Shown piece by piece: positions 9,503 to 19,600 of a stretch of 49,900 nt of DNA. The notes beneath the pieces are model-generated. The model searched no databases and was not told the origin of the DNA. It saw nothing but the letters and a program-made list of their open reading frames with translations. A program made the translations under genes and the position numbers. Source of the DNA: Nocardia asiatica NBRC 100129 (GTDB lineage Bacteria > Actinomycetota > Actinomycetes > Mycobacteriales > Mycobacteriaceae); the NCBI RefSeq assembly GCF_000308415.1, contig NZ_BAFS01000087.1:1-49900 (forward strand), given 5' to 3'. The stretch's first letter is position 1; each line of letters starts with the position of its first letter.

Positions 9503-10684
9503 ATGAGCTTTCCCGAAGTGATCGTCGAAGCCGACGGCGGCTCTCGGGGCAATCCCGGTCCGGCCGGATACGGAGCGGTGGTCTACGACGCCGACCACGT
9601 CCGGGTGCTCGCCGAGCGCCGGGAGTTCCTCGGCGTCGCGACCAACAACGTCGCCGAATATCGCGGACTGATCGCCGGATTGGAGGCGGCCGCGGAGCTG
9701 GGCGCCGAGTCGGTCGTGGCGCGGATGGATTCCAAGCTGGTCGTCGAGCAGATGTCCGGTCGCTGGAAGATCAAGCACGCGGCCCTGATCCCGCTGGCCG
9801 ACCGCGCCCGCAGGCTCGCCGACGGGTTCGCACGGGTGACCTACACCTGGATTCCCCGCGCGGAAAACGCCGCCGCCGACCGCTTGGCGAACGAGGCCAT
9901 GGACGAGGGCGCGGGGCAGGGCCGGGCCGCCGCGGACACGCGGTCGGCCGAGGCCGCCGATCCGGCCCTCGCGGTGACCGAGCGCGCTCTGCCGAGCTGG
10001 ATCGATGAGGTCAGGGACGCCGCCGCGCAGCCGAAGCCCGCGCAGTACAGCCCGGGCTGGACCGGCGCCGTCGGTCGTCCCACCCGGCTGCTGCTGCTTC
10101 GTCACGGGCAGACCGAGTTGTCGGTGCAGCGCCGCTATTCCGGCCGCGGTAATCCGCCGCTCACCTCACTGGGCCGGGAGCAGGCCGCTCGCGCCGCGAA
10201 GATGCTCGCCGCCAAGGGCGACATCGCCGCCGTGGTCAGCTCTCCGCTCGGCCGGGCCAGGGAGACCGCCGAGGCGGCGGCCGCCGCTCTCGGGGTTCCG
10301 GTCGAGGTCGACGACGGGTTGATCGAGACCGACTTCGGCGAGTGGGAGGGGCTGACCTTTTCGGAGGCCGCGCAGCGCGACACCGGCCTGCACGCGCGCT
10401 GGATCGGTGACCCCACCGTCGCCGCGCCCGGCGGGGAAAGCTTCGCGGAGGTCGAGCGGCGGGTGGACGCGGTGCGGCGCGACCTGGTCGAGCGGTATCC
10501 GGGCGCGAACCTGGTGGTGGTCAGTCATGTCACCCCGATCAAGACGCTGCTGCGGCTGGCCCTAGATGTCGGTCCCGCGCTGCTGTACCGGTTGCATCTG
10601 GATCTGGCGTCGCTATCGATAGCGGAGTTCTATCCCGACGGCGGGTCGTCGGTGCGTCTGGTGAACGACACGTCCTACCTCTGA
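9503..10684 (+). CDS. Bifunctional RNase H / histidine phosphatase (acid phosphatase, CobC2-like)
   Basis: Two-domain protein of 393 residues. Residues 1-135 are a type I RNase H domain: DGGSRGNPGPAGYGAV, then NNVAEYRGL, then MDSKLVVEQMSG, supplying the Asp/Glu/Asp catalytic set, which degrades RNA in RNA-DNA hybrids. After a low-complexity linker (about 140-190), residues 195-390 are a histidine phosphatase domain with LLRHGQTE (Arg200, His201) and VVSHVTPIK carrying the second histidine. The mycobacterial homologue Rv2228c has RNase H and alpha-ribazole phosphatase activity, linking it to cobalamin synthesis and so to cobC and cobD here. Start at ATG 9503, immediately before the conserved domain. 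Confidence 0.95.
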   Translation: MSFPEVIVEADGGSRGNPGPAGYGAVVYDADHVRVLAERREFLGVATNNVAEYRGLIAGLEAAAELGAESVVARMDSKLVVEQMSGRWKIKHAALIPLADRARRLADGFARVTYTWIPRAENAAADRLANEAMDEGAGQGRAAADTRSAEAADPALAVTERALPSWIDEVRDAAAQPKPAQYSPGWTGAVGRPTRLLLLRHGQTELSVQRRYSGRGNPPLTSLGREQAARAAKMLAAKGDIAAVVSSPLGRARETAEAAAAALGVPVEVDDGLIETDFGEWEGLTFSEAAQRDTGLHARWIGDPTVAAPGGESFAEVERRVDAVRRDLVERYPGANLVVVSHVTPIKTLLRLALDVGPALLYRLHLDLASLSIAEFYPDGGSSVRLVNDTSYL

Positions 10685-10993
10685 GCGCGCCTCCGGGCCG
10701 GTATCGAGGGCGAACGGTGTGCGCGGATCGCGAATTATGCCCCATTGCAACACATTTGCGTTTCACATTCGCGCGATGCGGTGAATCTCACTTCAACTCT
10801 GCCTTGCGCGCCCAGTAGCGGTAGGCTTCCGGACGGTCAGGCACAGGCGTCCTACCGGCCTGCCTGGTCGGGGTCGGCGCACGTCCTCGGTCAGTGCTGT
10901 TCGCGGGACGATGACGCGCGGGCAGCGGCGCCCGCAGGCCGCGTCGTCGGAAGCGCTTGTGCCGTCGAGTGGTCCGATGAGAGTGCAGGTTCG
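10685..10993. other. Intergenic leader upstream of the biosynthetic cassette
   Basis: 309 bp without a gene between the RNase H fusion and the monooxygenase fusion. Its first half (about 10730-10800) is clearly richer in A and T than the surroundings, as expected for a promoter region. I find no confident -35/-10 pair, riboswitch or operator. It probably carries the promoter of the NRPS cassette, but this is inferred from position. Confidence 0.35.
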
Positions 10994-13465
10994 ATGAGCA
11001 GTCCGATCAAGGTTGTCGTTCTCGGGGCGGGGATCGGAGGGCTCACTACCGCGGCCGCCCTGCGGCATGCGGGTTTCGGCGTCGAACTATACGAAGCCGG
11101 TCCGGAGCTGCGGGCTCAGGGCTTCGGACTTTCGGTGCAGGCCAACGGAATCAACGCGTTGCGCACCCTCGGCCTCGGCATCGAAGAGCAATTACTCGAA
11201 CGCGGCGGCCGGGTCGAGACCTTCCGGTTCTGCAACCCCGACGGCAGCCCGATCCGGGTGCTTCCGGTGCACCGCCTCGACGCCCAGCTCGGCGCCCCCG
11301 CCGTGGCGCTGCACCGCACCGACCTGCACGACGTGCTGCTGCGCGCGATCGGCGACACACCGACTTTCGTCGGCGCGCAAGCCACTCGTTTCGTGGACGA
11401 CGGCGAGCACGTGCGCGTCGAGTTCGCCGACGGCCGGATCGCCGAAGGCGATCTGCTCGTCGCCGCCGACGGCATCCACTCGGTGGTGCGCGCCCAACTG
11501 CACGGTCGCGCCGAGCCGCGACCTGGCGATTTCGTGTGCTGGCTGGCCTGTATCCCGTTCGAGCATCCCAATGTCGCGCGCGGATTGTCGGCGCACTTCT
11601 GGGGCACCGGAATGCGTTTCGGCATCCACGACATCGGCCACGGCCGGGTGTACTGGTGGGGCACCAAGACGCTGCCCGCCGAGGAGGCCGCGAATTGGCA
11701 GGGCGGTAAAGAGGACCTGCTGCGCCTGTACGCCGACTGGGCCCCGGAGGTGCGCGCCTGTATCGAGCAGACCGACGAATCGGCGATCCTGGCCGTGCCC
11801 GCGCAGGACCGCCCGCCGCTCGCGCAGTGGGGCCGCGGCCGGGTGACGCTGCTCGGCGACGCGGCGCACCCGATGCTGCCCAGCCTCGGCCAGGGCGCCA
11901 ACGCGGCCATCGAGGACGCGGTGGTGCTGGCGAGTGTGCTGCGCAACAGCCTGGATCCGGTCGCGGGCCTGCGCCGTTACGAGAAGTTGCGCGCCGACCG
12001 CACCGCCATGTTCGTCAACGGGTCGGCCTCGCTGGCCAAGATCGAGCAGACCACCGACCCACGACTGGTACGGGTGCGCGACACCTATTTCCGGCACGCG
12101 CCCACCGAATTCTTCCTGCGCGAACTCGGCAAGCCGATGTCCTTCCCACCGCCGGACGGTCCGACCGCCCGGCTGCCGCGCCCGCTGTCCCCGGTCGAGC
12201 GCTGGCATTGGATCGCCGATCAGCTCGCGCCGCTGCACATCCTGTCGCGGGTGCGTGTGCGCGGACACGTCGAGGTCGAGCAGATCCGCGCGGGTTTGGA
12301 CGAGGTGCAGCGCCGGCATCCACTGCTGCGGGTCGCGGTCGCCGCCGAACCGGACGGCACCGCACCGCGTTTCGTACCGGTCCAGGCGCCGATTCCGCTG
12401 CGCGTGATCGAATCCGAGGACAGCACGAACTGGCTGGCCGAAGCCGACGAGGTGGAGTTGCGCGAGCCGTTCGACTGGCGCACCGGCCCGCTGGCCCGAG
12501 CGGTGCTGATCAAGGAGACCGACGGCACGAACGAACTGATCATCACGCTGCACTACGCCATCGCCGATGGAGAGAGCGCGCTGTCGGTGGCCAAGCAGGT
12601 GCTCCAAGTGGCCGCCGGGGAAGCGGGCGACTTCGCGCCCGCGCCGGTTCGGCCGGGGCCGGAGGAGCTGTTCCCGCCGCGTTTCCAAGGCGCGGGCGGC
12701 GCGCTGCGCACCGCGGGTTCGTTCCTGCGCGACCAGAAGTCGCAGCTGCGCAAGCCGCGCAGGCTGGAGCCCACCTCGCTGGCGCCGCCCGCGCGGCGGC
12801 GCAGCCGGGTCGTGCACCGCAGCCTCGACGCCGATCGGCTCGACGCGCTCACGGCGGGGTGCGCCCGTCACGGCGTCGGCCTGCAGGCGGCGCTGTCGGC
12901 GGCGCTGCTGATCGCGGCGGCCAGGGAAGCGGGCACCGAGAAGGCCACCTGGTACACCGTCGGCAGCTCGGTCAATTTCCGTGACCATCTCGACGGCGCC
13001 GCCGCCGACACCGAGGTCGGCACCTACCAGGGCATGATCGCCACCCCGGCGAAGTACGCGCCGTGGGCTTCGCTGTGGGAGATCGCCGCCGAGATCGAGC
13101 GCGAGTACGGCGCGCGGATGGATCGGCGCGATCACCTGTCCGCGCTGAACCTGCTGAAGGTGGCCGCGCCGAAATCGGTGGCCGCCAGCGCGTCCACGGT
13201 AAAACTCATGGATACCCGCGGTCCGGGCCATCTCTGCATGACCTACCTGGGCAGCTACCCGTTCCCGGACAAGCTCGGCTCGTGGCAGCTGGAGGGCGCG
13301 CAGTTCGTCTCCGGCATGTCCGTCAGCGGTTTCATCATGGCCACCGCCAACGCGACGCACAACGAGCTGTCCTTCAACATCGGCTACGTCGAGCCCGCGG
13401 TCTCGCGCGAGCGAGCCGATCGTCTGGCCGACGAAAGCGTGTGCGCGCTGCTGTCGGCTTGCTGA
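10994..13465 (+). CDS. FAD-dependent monooxygenase fused to condensation/PapA-like acyltransferase domain
   Basis: 823-residue two-domain protein. Residues 1-390 are a class A flavin monooxygenase: GAGIGG at 11-16 (FAD/ADP), LLVAADGIHSVVR (DG motif) and LLGDAAHPMLPSLGQGAN near residue 287 (GD motif). Residues about 398-823 resemble NRPS condensation and PapA acyltransferase domains: LSPVERWHWIADQ at the start, DEVQRRHPLLRV, a motif-3 region at 520-526 and a late SVNFRDHLD segment. Motif 3 reads HYAIADG instead of HHxxxDG, so the second, normally catalytic histidine is Tyr521. ATG 10994 has GCAGG five bases upstream. The NRPS follows after 177 bp. Role inferred: oxidative remodelling of the NRPS product, with the second domain acting in docking or acyl transfer. 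Confidence 0.88.
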   Translation: MSSPIKVVVLGAGIGGLTTAAALRHAGFGVELYEAGPELRAQGFGLSVQANGINALRTLGLGIEEQLLERGGRVETFRFCNPDGSPIRVLPVHRLDAQLGAPAVALHRTDLHDVLLRAIGDTPTFVGAQATRFVDDGEHVRVEFADGRIAEGDLLVAADGIHSVVRAQLHGRAEPRPGDFVCWLACIPFEHPNVARGLSAHFWGTGMRFGIHDIGHGRVYWWGTKTLPAEEAANWQGGKEDLLRLYADWAPEVRACIEQTDESAILAVPAQDRPPLAQWGRGRVTLLGDAAHPMLPSLGQGANAAIEDAVVLASVLRNSLDPVAGLRRYEKLRADRTAMFVNGSASLAKIEQTTDPRLVRVRDTYFRHAPTEFFLRELGKPMSFPPPDGPTARLPRPLSPVERWHWIADQLAPLHILSRVRVRGHVEVEQIRAGLDEVQRRHPLLRVAVAAEPDGTAPRFVPVQAPIPLRVIESEDSTNWLAEADEVELREPFDWRTGPLARAVLIKETDGTNELIITLHYAIADGESALSVAKQVLQVAAGEAGDFAPAPVRPGPEELFPPRFQGAGGALRTAGSFLRDQKSQLRKPRRLEPTSLAPPARRRSRVVHRSLDADRLDALTAGCARHGVGLQAALSAALLIAAAREAGTEKATWYTVGSSVNFRDHLDGAAADTEVGTYQGMIATPAKYAPWASLWEIAAEIEREYGARMDRRDHLSALNLLKVAAPKSVAASASTVKLMDTRGPGHLCMTYLGSYPFPDKLGSWQLEGAQFVSGMSVSGFIMATANATHNELSFNIGYVEPAVSRERADRLADESVCALLSAC

Positions 13466-13501
13466 CCGGCCCGCATACACCGCGATACAACAGCAGAGTC
13501 G

Positions 13502-13524
13502 CGGCATCGGCAGAGCCGATGCCG
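13502..13524. repeat. Perfect 10-bp hairpin between the two cassette genes
   Basis: CGGCATCGGC (13502-13511) and GCCGATGCCG (13515-13524) form a perfect stem with a three-base AGA loop. It sits 36 bp after the monooxygenase stop and about 120 bp before the NRPS start. No run of T follows, so a simple intrinsic terminator is not obvious; an attenuating, mRNA-stabilising or protein-binding site is possible. Confidence 0.5.
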
Positions 13525-13642
13525 TGATTCGCGATATCGATAACTGGATAAGTGTGGTAGCAGCTTTGCGTGTCAGCGATCAGGGTGGGCTTGGTTAGAT
13601 CCGCGCACGGCCGGTGCCGCGACTGTCGCGATAGGAGTGACT

Positions 13643-16600
13643 GTGACATCCGAACCGAGTGCTACTTCCGAAAGACCTCCCGAGGCCTGGCCGGTCAGCG
13701 CGTATCAGCGAGACGTGTTGTCGGTCGCCTACCGGTACGCCCCGTCGCCGGTCACCAGGAACGCCTACTGCGCGTTCCTGGACGAGCCTTTCGACATGGC
13801 CAGGTTGCGGGCGGTGGTGCGGAGGGCGCTGCTCGGTGACGACGCCCTGCGGCTGCGGTTCGAATTCTCCGAAGGCCGCTTCTGGCAGTGGGTGTCCGAC
13901 GAGCTACCGGAGGTCGAACTGGTCGATCTCAGCTGGGCCTCCGACCCCGCCGCGGCGCGGCGGGACTGGGTGAACCGGGCCAATGTGACGCCGTCCCCGC
14001 CGCGGCAGCCGTTCCGGATCGCCGCGCTGGTCGACGGCCCCGACCACTTCCATCTCTACGTGGCGATGCACCACGCGATGATCGACGGCTGGGGCGTGAA
14101 CGCGCTGTGGAGCGCGCTGGTGGACAACTACAGCCGCACGGACCTGCCGCTGGAGGCGCTCGCCGAACCCGACCCGGCGACCGAGCAGACCGACCGCAGC
14201 GCGGCCACCTACCGCAAGATCGCCGCCGAGCACGAGGAATACCTCTCCTCGCCGCAGTGGGTGGCGGATCGGGACGCGCTGGTGCGCCGTTTCGAAGGCG
14301 TGCTCCCCGCGCTGTTCTCCGGCCGTGCGAGCACTCCGAACGTCAACCGGGGACGCAGGCGCGTGGTCGTGGAACCCGCCTTCCTCGACCGGATCCGGGC
14401 CACCGGCTTCTCCGTCTTCGCGTTCACCGTCTCGGCGCTGGCCGCGTACCTGACCACCATCCACCGCTCCGAGGAGGTGGTGGTCGGGGTCCCGATGCTC
14501 AACCGGCACAGCGCGGAGACCTTCCGCACCTCCGGTCACCGGACGAACGTGGTGCCCCTGCGCATCCGGGTGGACCCGGCCCAGCCGCTGTCGGCGGTCG
14601 CGACCGAGGTGGCCGCGCAGATCCGCGAACTCAAGCGCTACGAGCGTTTCCCGTACGGTGACCTGGCCCGTGCGCTCAGCAGTGATCCCACGGCGCCGCC
14701 ACTGTTCGACGTGGCGTACTCCTACATCAAGATGCCGCCCTCGGATCACCTGGACAAGATCCTCGGCACCCTCGACATCGTGAATCCGGGCACGGTGCTC
14801 GAGGCGCTGAACATCCTCGGTGTCGAGCACGCCCGCGACGGTTCGCTGAATCTCCAGCTCTACTACGACCGGGACGTCTTCGACGCGAACTTCCCGTTCG
14901 AATCGGTCGTGCGCGGCATCGGCGCGCTGCTGGTCGCGGCGCTGGACCGGCCCACAGCGCCGATCTCGGCGTTGCCGCTGATGTCCGCGCGGGAACTGGC
15001 CGCCATCGCGGCGTTCGAATGCGGTCCGCGAGAAGAGTTCCCCTACACCACGATCGACCGGCTGTTCGCCGAGGCATCCGCCGCGCATCCGGAACGAGTC
15101 GCGATCGAACCGGTCGCCGGTTCGGGGGAGCGGCCGCTGCGCTACGGCGAACTGTCGGCGCTGGCCGACGGCTTCGCCGCCGAACTGCGCGCGCTGGGCG
15201 CGACCGGCAACGAATGCGTCCCGGTGGTGCTGCACCGCTCGACGGAGATGCTGATCGCGATCTTCGGCGTGCTGCGCGCGGGCTGCGCGTACGTGCCGCT
15301 GGACCCGGATTTCCCGGCCGCCCGCATCGAGACCGTGCTCGCCGACTGCGGAGCGCGTTTCGTCGCGGCCGGGCCGCGACATCGAGCCGTCTTCGACAAA
15401 TTGGGCGTCACCCGGATCACGGTGGCCGACATCCGGGCGGCCCGAGGTGTCGAGAACGTCTCGCACCCGGCGGATCTCAGCTATCTCATCTACACCTCCG
15501 GCTCCACGGGCGTGCCCAAAGGCGTGATGATCGAGCACCGATCGGTGGTGAACCGCCTGACCTGGATGCAACGGCGCTACCCGCTGCACGCCACGGACGT
15601 GATCCTGCAAAAGACACCGGTCACCTTCGACGTGTCGGTGTGGGAACTGTTCTGGTGGGCGATCACCGGCGCCCGGGTGGCGCTGCTGGAACCGGGCGGG
15701 GAGCGCGATCCGCGCCGCATCGCCGAGGCGATCGCCGCGCACGGCGTCACCGTGCTGCATTTCGTGCCGTCCATGCTGGCCGCCTTCGTCGACGAGCTGG
15801 CGGCCGATCCGGCGACGGTCGCGCGGATCGCCTGCGTGCGGCGGGTGTTCTGCAGCGGCGAGGCGCTACCACCGGCGCTGGTGCGCCGGTTCCACGCGGT
15901 CTTCACCGCGGCCGGGGCCACAGCGCCGCAGCTGGTGAATCTCTACGGCCCGACCGAGGCCACCGTGGACGTGTCCTATTTCGACTGCCCGGCCGGCGAC
16001 TCGCTCGACGTGGTGCCGATCGGCCGCCCCATCGACAACATCGATCTGCTCGTGCTCGACGACACCGGCCGCCGCGTGCCGGTCGGTGTGCCGGGGGAAC
16101 TGAACATCGCGGGCGTGGGCGTGGCGCGTGGCTACCGAGGCAGGCCCGAGCTGACCGCCGCGGCGTTCGTGGACGATCGCGCGGTGCCAGGACGCCGCCG
16201 GTACCGCACCGGCGACCTGGCGCGGTGGCTACCGGACGGGAACCTCGAGTACCTCGGCCGCTTCGACGACCAGGTGAAGATCCGCGGCAACCGGGTCACG
16301 CTGGGCGAGGTGCACAACGCCATGCTCGGCTGCGCCGGGGTGCGTGCGGCGGCCGTGGTGGACGAGGTCTCCGAGGCGCACGGCGTGCAACTGGTCGGCT
16401 ACTTCGTCGGGGCGGACGTCTCCGGCGAGGAGATCGCCGAGCGGCTCGCGGCCACGCTGCCCCGCTACATGGTGCCGTCCCGGCTGATCCGGGTGGACCG
16501 GATCCCGCTGACCCGCAACGGGAAGCTGGATCGCCGCGCGCTCGCCGCGCAACTCGTCCTCGGCCACGGCGCCGAGCCGGTCACGGGCGGCGGCGAGCCG

Positions 16601-19600
16601 CGCACCGACGTCGAGATCCGGCTCGCGCGGGTCTGGCGCACGGTGCTGGGCGTCGAGTCGATCGGCGTGCACGACAACTTCTTCACCCACGGCGGCGATT
16701 CCATCCTCGCGCTGGCCGTGCGCACCGCCGCCGAACGCGCCGGGCTCTACTTCGACGTGGACGCCTTCTACCAGGCCCCGACCATCGCCGAGCTGGCCCG
16801 TGTGGTGCGCGACAGCGGTCACGGCGATCGCGCGCACATCGGGACCGCCCTGGAGACGGTGCCGCTGATCGACCGCGCCGCCCTGCACCGGGTCGAGGAC
16901 GCGTTCCCGGCCACGGCGCTGCAACTGGGCATGCTGTATCACAGCATCGAGCGCGCCGACTCGGTCACCTATAAGGACGCGTTCCGATATCGACTCGAAG
17001 TACCTTGGGACGCATCGCGATTCCGGGAGGCCGTGGATCGGCTGGTGCGCCGCCAGCCCGCGCTGCGCTCGTCGTTCGAGCTGAGCAGGTATTCCGTTCC
17101 GCTCCAGGTCGTGCACGTCGCGCCGCCCTACGAGCTGGAAATCGTCGACCTCGGCGAGATGGACGAGGCGGACGGCGAGGACCTGATCGAGATCTACCTC
17201 CAGGAGCGCACGCAGGCCCACTACGACATCTCGGTCGCCGCGCTGTTCGCCATGCGGGTGTTCGTCCGCCACGGTCCGCAGGACCCGGTCGCCACGGTCG
17301 ACCTGGTACTGAGCTTCCATCACGCCATCCTGGACGGTTGGAGCGTCGCCACCTCGGTGCTGGAACTGCTGCTGGACTACCTGAATCACCTCGGCATGAC
17401 CCGGACCCGGATCGAGGCCACGCCGCACCCGGCCACCGTGCTCGCCGAGTACGCGCGGGCCGAGCAGGGCGCCGCGCACGACACCGCGGCCCGCGCATAC
17501 TGGCTGACCGCTCTAGCCGGGGCCGAACCGACCGCGCTCACCGCGCTCGGCGTGCACCAGCCGGTGGTCGCCGGTGTGCCGCGAGCGCGGGCGCTGGTGC
17601 CCCGCGGGCTGGCCGAACGGGTCTCGGCATTCGCCGCGCGCCACCAGGTCCCGGAGAAATCGGTCTACCTGGCCGCGCACTGCCTGGCGCTGCGGGCGCT
17701 CACCGGGCGCACGGACGTCACCACCGGCGTGGTGAGCCACGGTCGCCCGGACCGTGCGGGCGCCGAGCGGGTGGCGGGGTTGTTCCTCAACACGCTGCCG
17801 ATCCGGTTGGACAGCACGGCGACCACCTGGCGGGCGGCGGTCGAGCAGATCGCGCGCCGGGAACGGGAGGCCTATCCGTTCCGCCGCTACCCGCTGCGCT
17901 CGATCCTCGCCGACGGCGGGCCGGTCTTCGAGACGGCGTTCAATTTCGTCAACTATCACGTCTTCCAGCCCATGCTGGTGCTGGACGGCGTGCGCCTGCT
18001 GGACTTCGACGCCCGCGAGGAGACCAACTTCCAGCTGCTGGTGACCGCGGCGACCGACCCGCGCGACGGACGGATGTGGCTGCGGGTCGACGGCGACCAC
18101 ACGCTGACCGCCGAGCAGTGCGAGACGGTGGCGCTCACGCAGCTGCGCATGCTGGCGGGCATCGTCGCCGACCCCGACACGGCGATCGACCGAGGCGTCG
18201 GCCCGGCCACCGCCCGTGACGTGGGCACGCTGGTGGCCGAGGCCGCCGCGCTCAACCCCGCCCGCGTCGCCCTGGCCGGTGACGAGGAAACGGTCACCTA
18301 CGACGAGCTGATCGAACGCTCCGATCGGCTGGCCCGCCGCCTGGTCGGACTCGGGGTGTCGCCGGGGGACCGGGTCGGCATCCTGATGGGGCGTCGTCCG
18401 CAACTGGTGCTGCTGGTGCTCGCGCTGACCAGGATCGGGGCCGCCTGCGTTCCACTGGATGTGAGCTACCCGCGGGCCCGGCTGAACTCGATGATCGAGC
18501 GGGCCCGTCCGCACCGGGTGATCGCCGACGCCGCCTATCGCGACATCGTGGACGACGCCGCCTTGGTCCTGGACACCGCCGCCCTCTTCGACAACTCCCT
18601 GCCCGACGTGGACGTGGCCCTGCCCGAGTACATCTCGCCCGACGCGGTGGCCTATGTGCTGTTCACCTCCGGGTCGACCGGCGAGCCCAAGGGCGTCGCG
18701 ATGCCGCACCGCGGCCTGACCTCCCTGGTGGACTGGCAGAACCGCGCGGCCACCGGTACCGGGCTGCTGAGCACGCTGCAATTGGCGCCGTTGAGTTTCG
18801 ACGTGTCGTTCCAAGAGATCTTCACCACCCTCGCGGCCGGGTCCACCCTGCGGGTGAGCGCGGCCGACCTGCGCTCGAATGTCGAGCAACTGCTGAACAC
18901 GGTGGTGGAGGAGGGCATCGAACGGCTGTTCCTGCCGTACGTGGCCTTGCAGGCGTTCGCTGAGGCCGCCGTGGCGCGGCGGATGTTCCCGACCGAACTG
19001 AAGGTCCTGATCTCCTCCGGTGAACAGCTGCGCATCACCGACGAGATCCGCGCGCTGTGCAAGGTGGTTCCGGGCCTGGTGCTGGAGAACCAGTACGGCC
19101 CCACCGAAACCCACGTCGCGACCAAGTTCACGCTGACCGGCCCGGCCGACGAGTTCCCCGCCCTGCCGCCCATCGGCCGCGCCGTCGACGGTGACACCGT
19201 GGAGCTGCTCGACAGCGCGCTGCGCCCGGTACCGGACGGCGTGATCGGCGAGATCTATCTCGGCGGCCGCAGCATCGCCCGCGGTTACGAGGGCAGGCCC
19301 GCGCTCACCGCACAGCGGTTCGTCGCCACGCACGCCGGCGGGATCCGCTACCGCACCGGTGACCTCGGTGTCCGGCTGTTCTCCGGCGACATCGTCTGCC
19401 TCGGCCGCAGCGACAGCCAGGTCAAGATCCGCGGCTTCCGGGTGGAGCCCGCGGAGGTGGAGCTGTGCATTCTCGGGTTGGTCGACCAGTTCCCCGGTAT
19501 CACCGAGGCCGCCGTGGTGGCGCGCGGCTTCGGCGGTATCGACGGTTCGCTGATCGCGTTCCTGGTCGGAGCGGCCGAACAGACCGACCTCGCCGCGCTG

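Noticed and set aside
11192..13507. 771-residue open frame antisense to the monooxygenase fusion
   Set aside because: No recognisable domain and typical shadow composition; the plus-strand frame carries clear FAD and condensation-like motifs.
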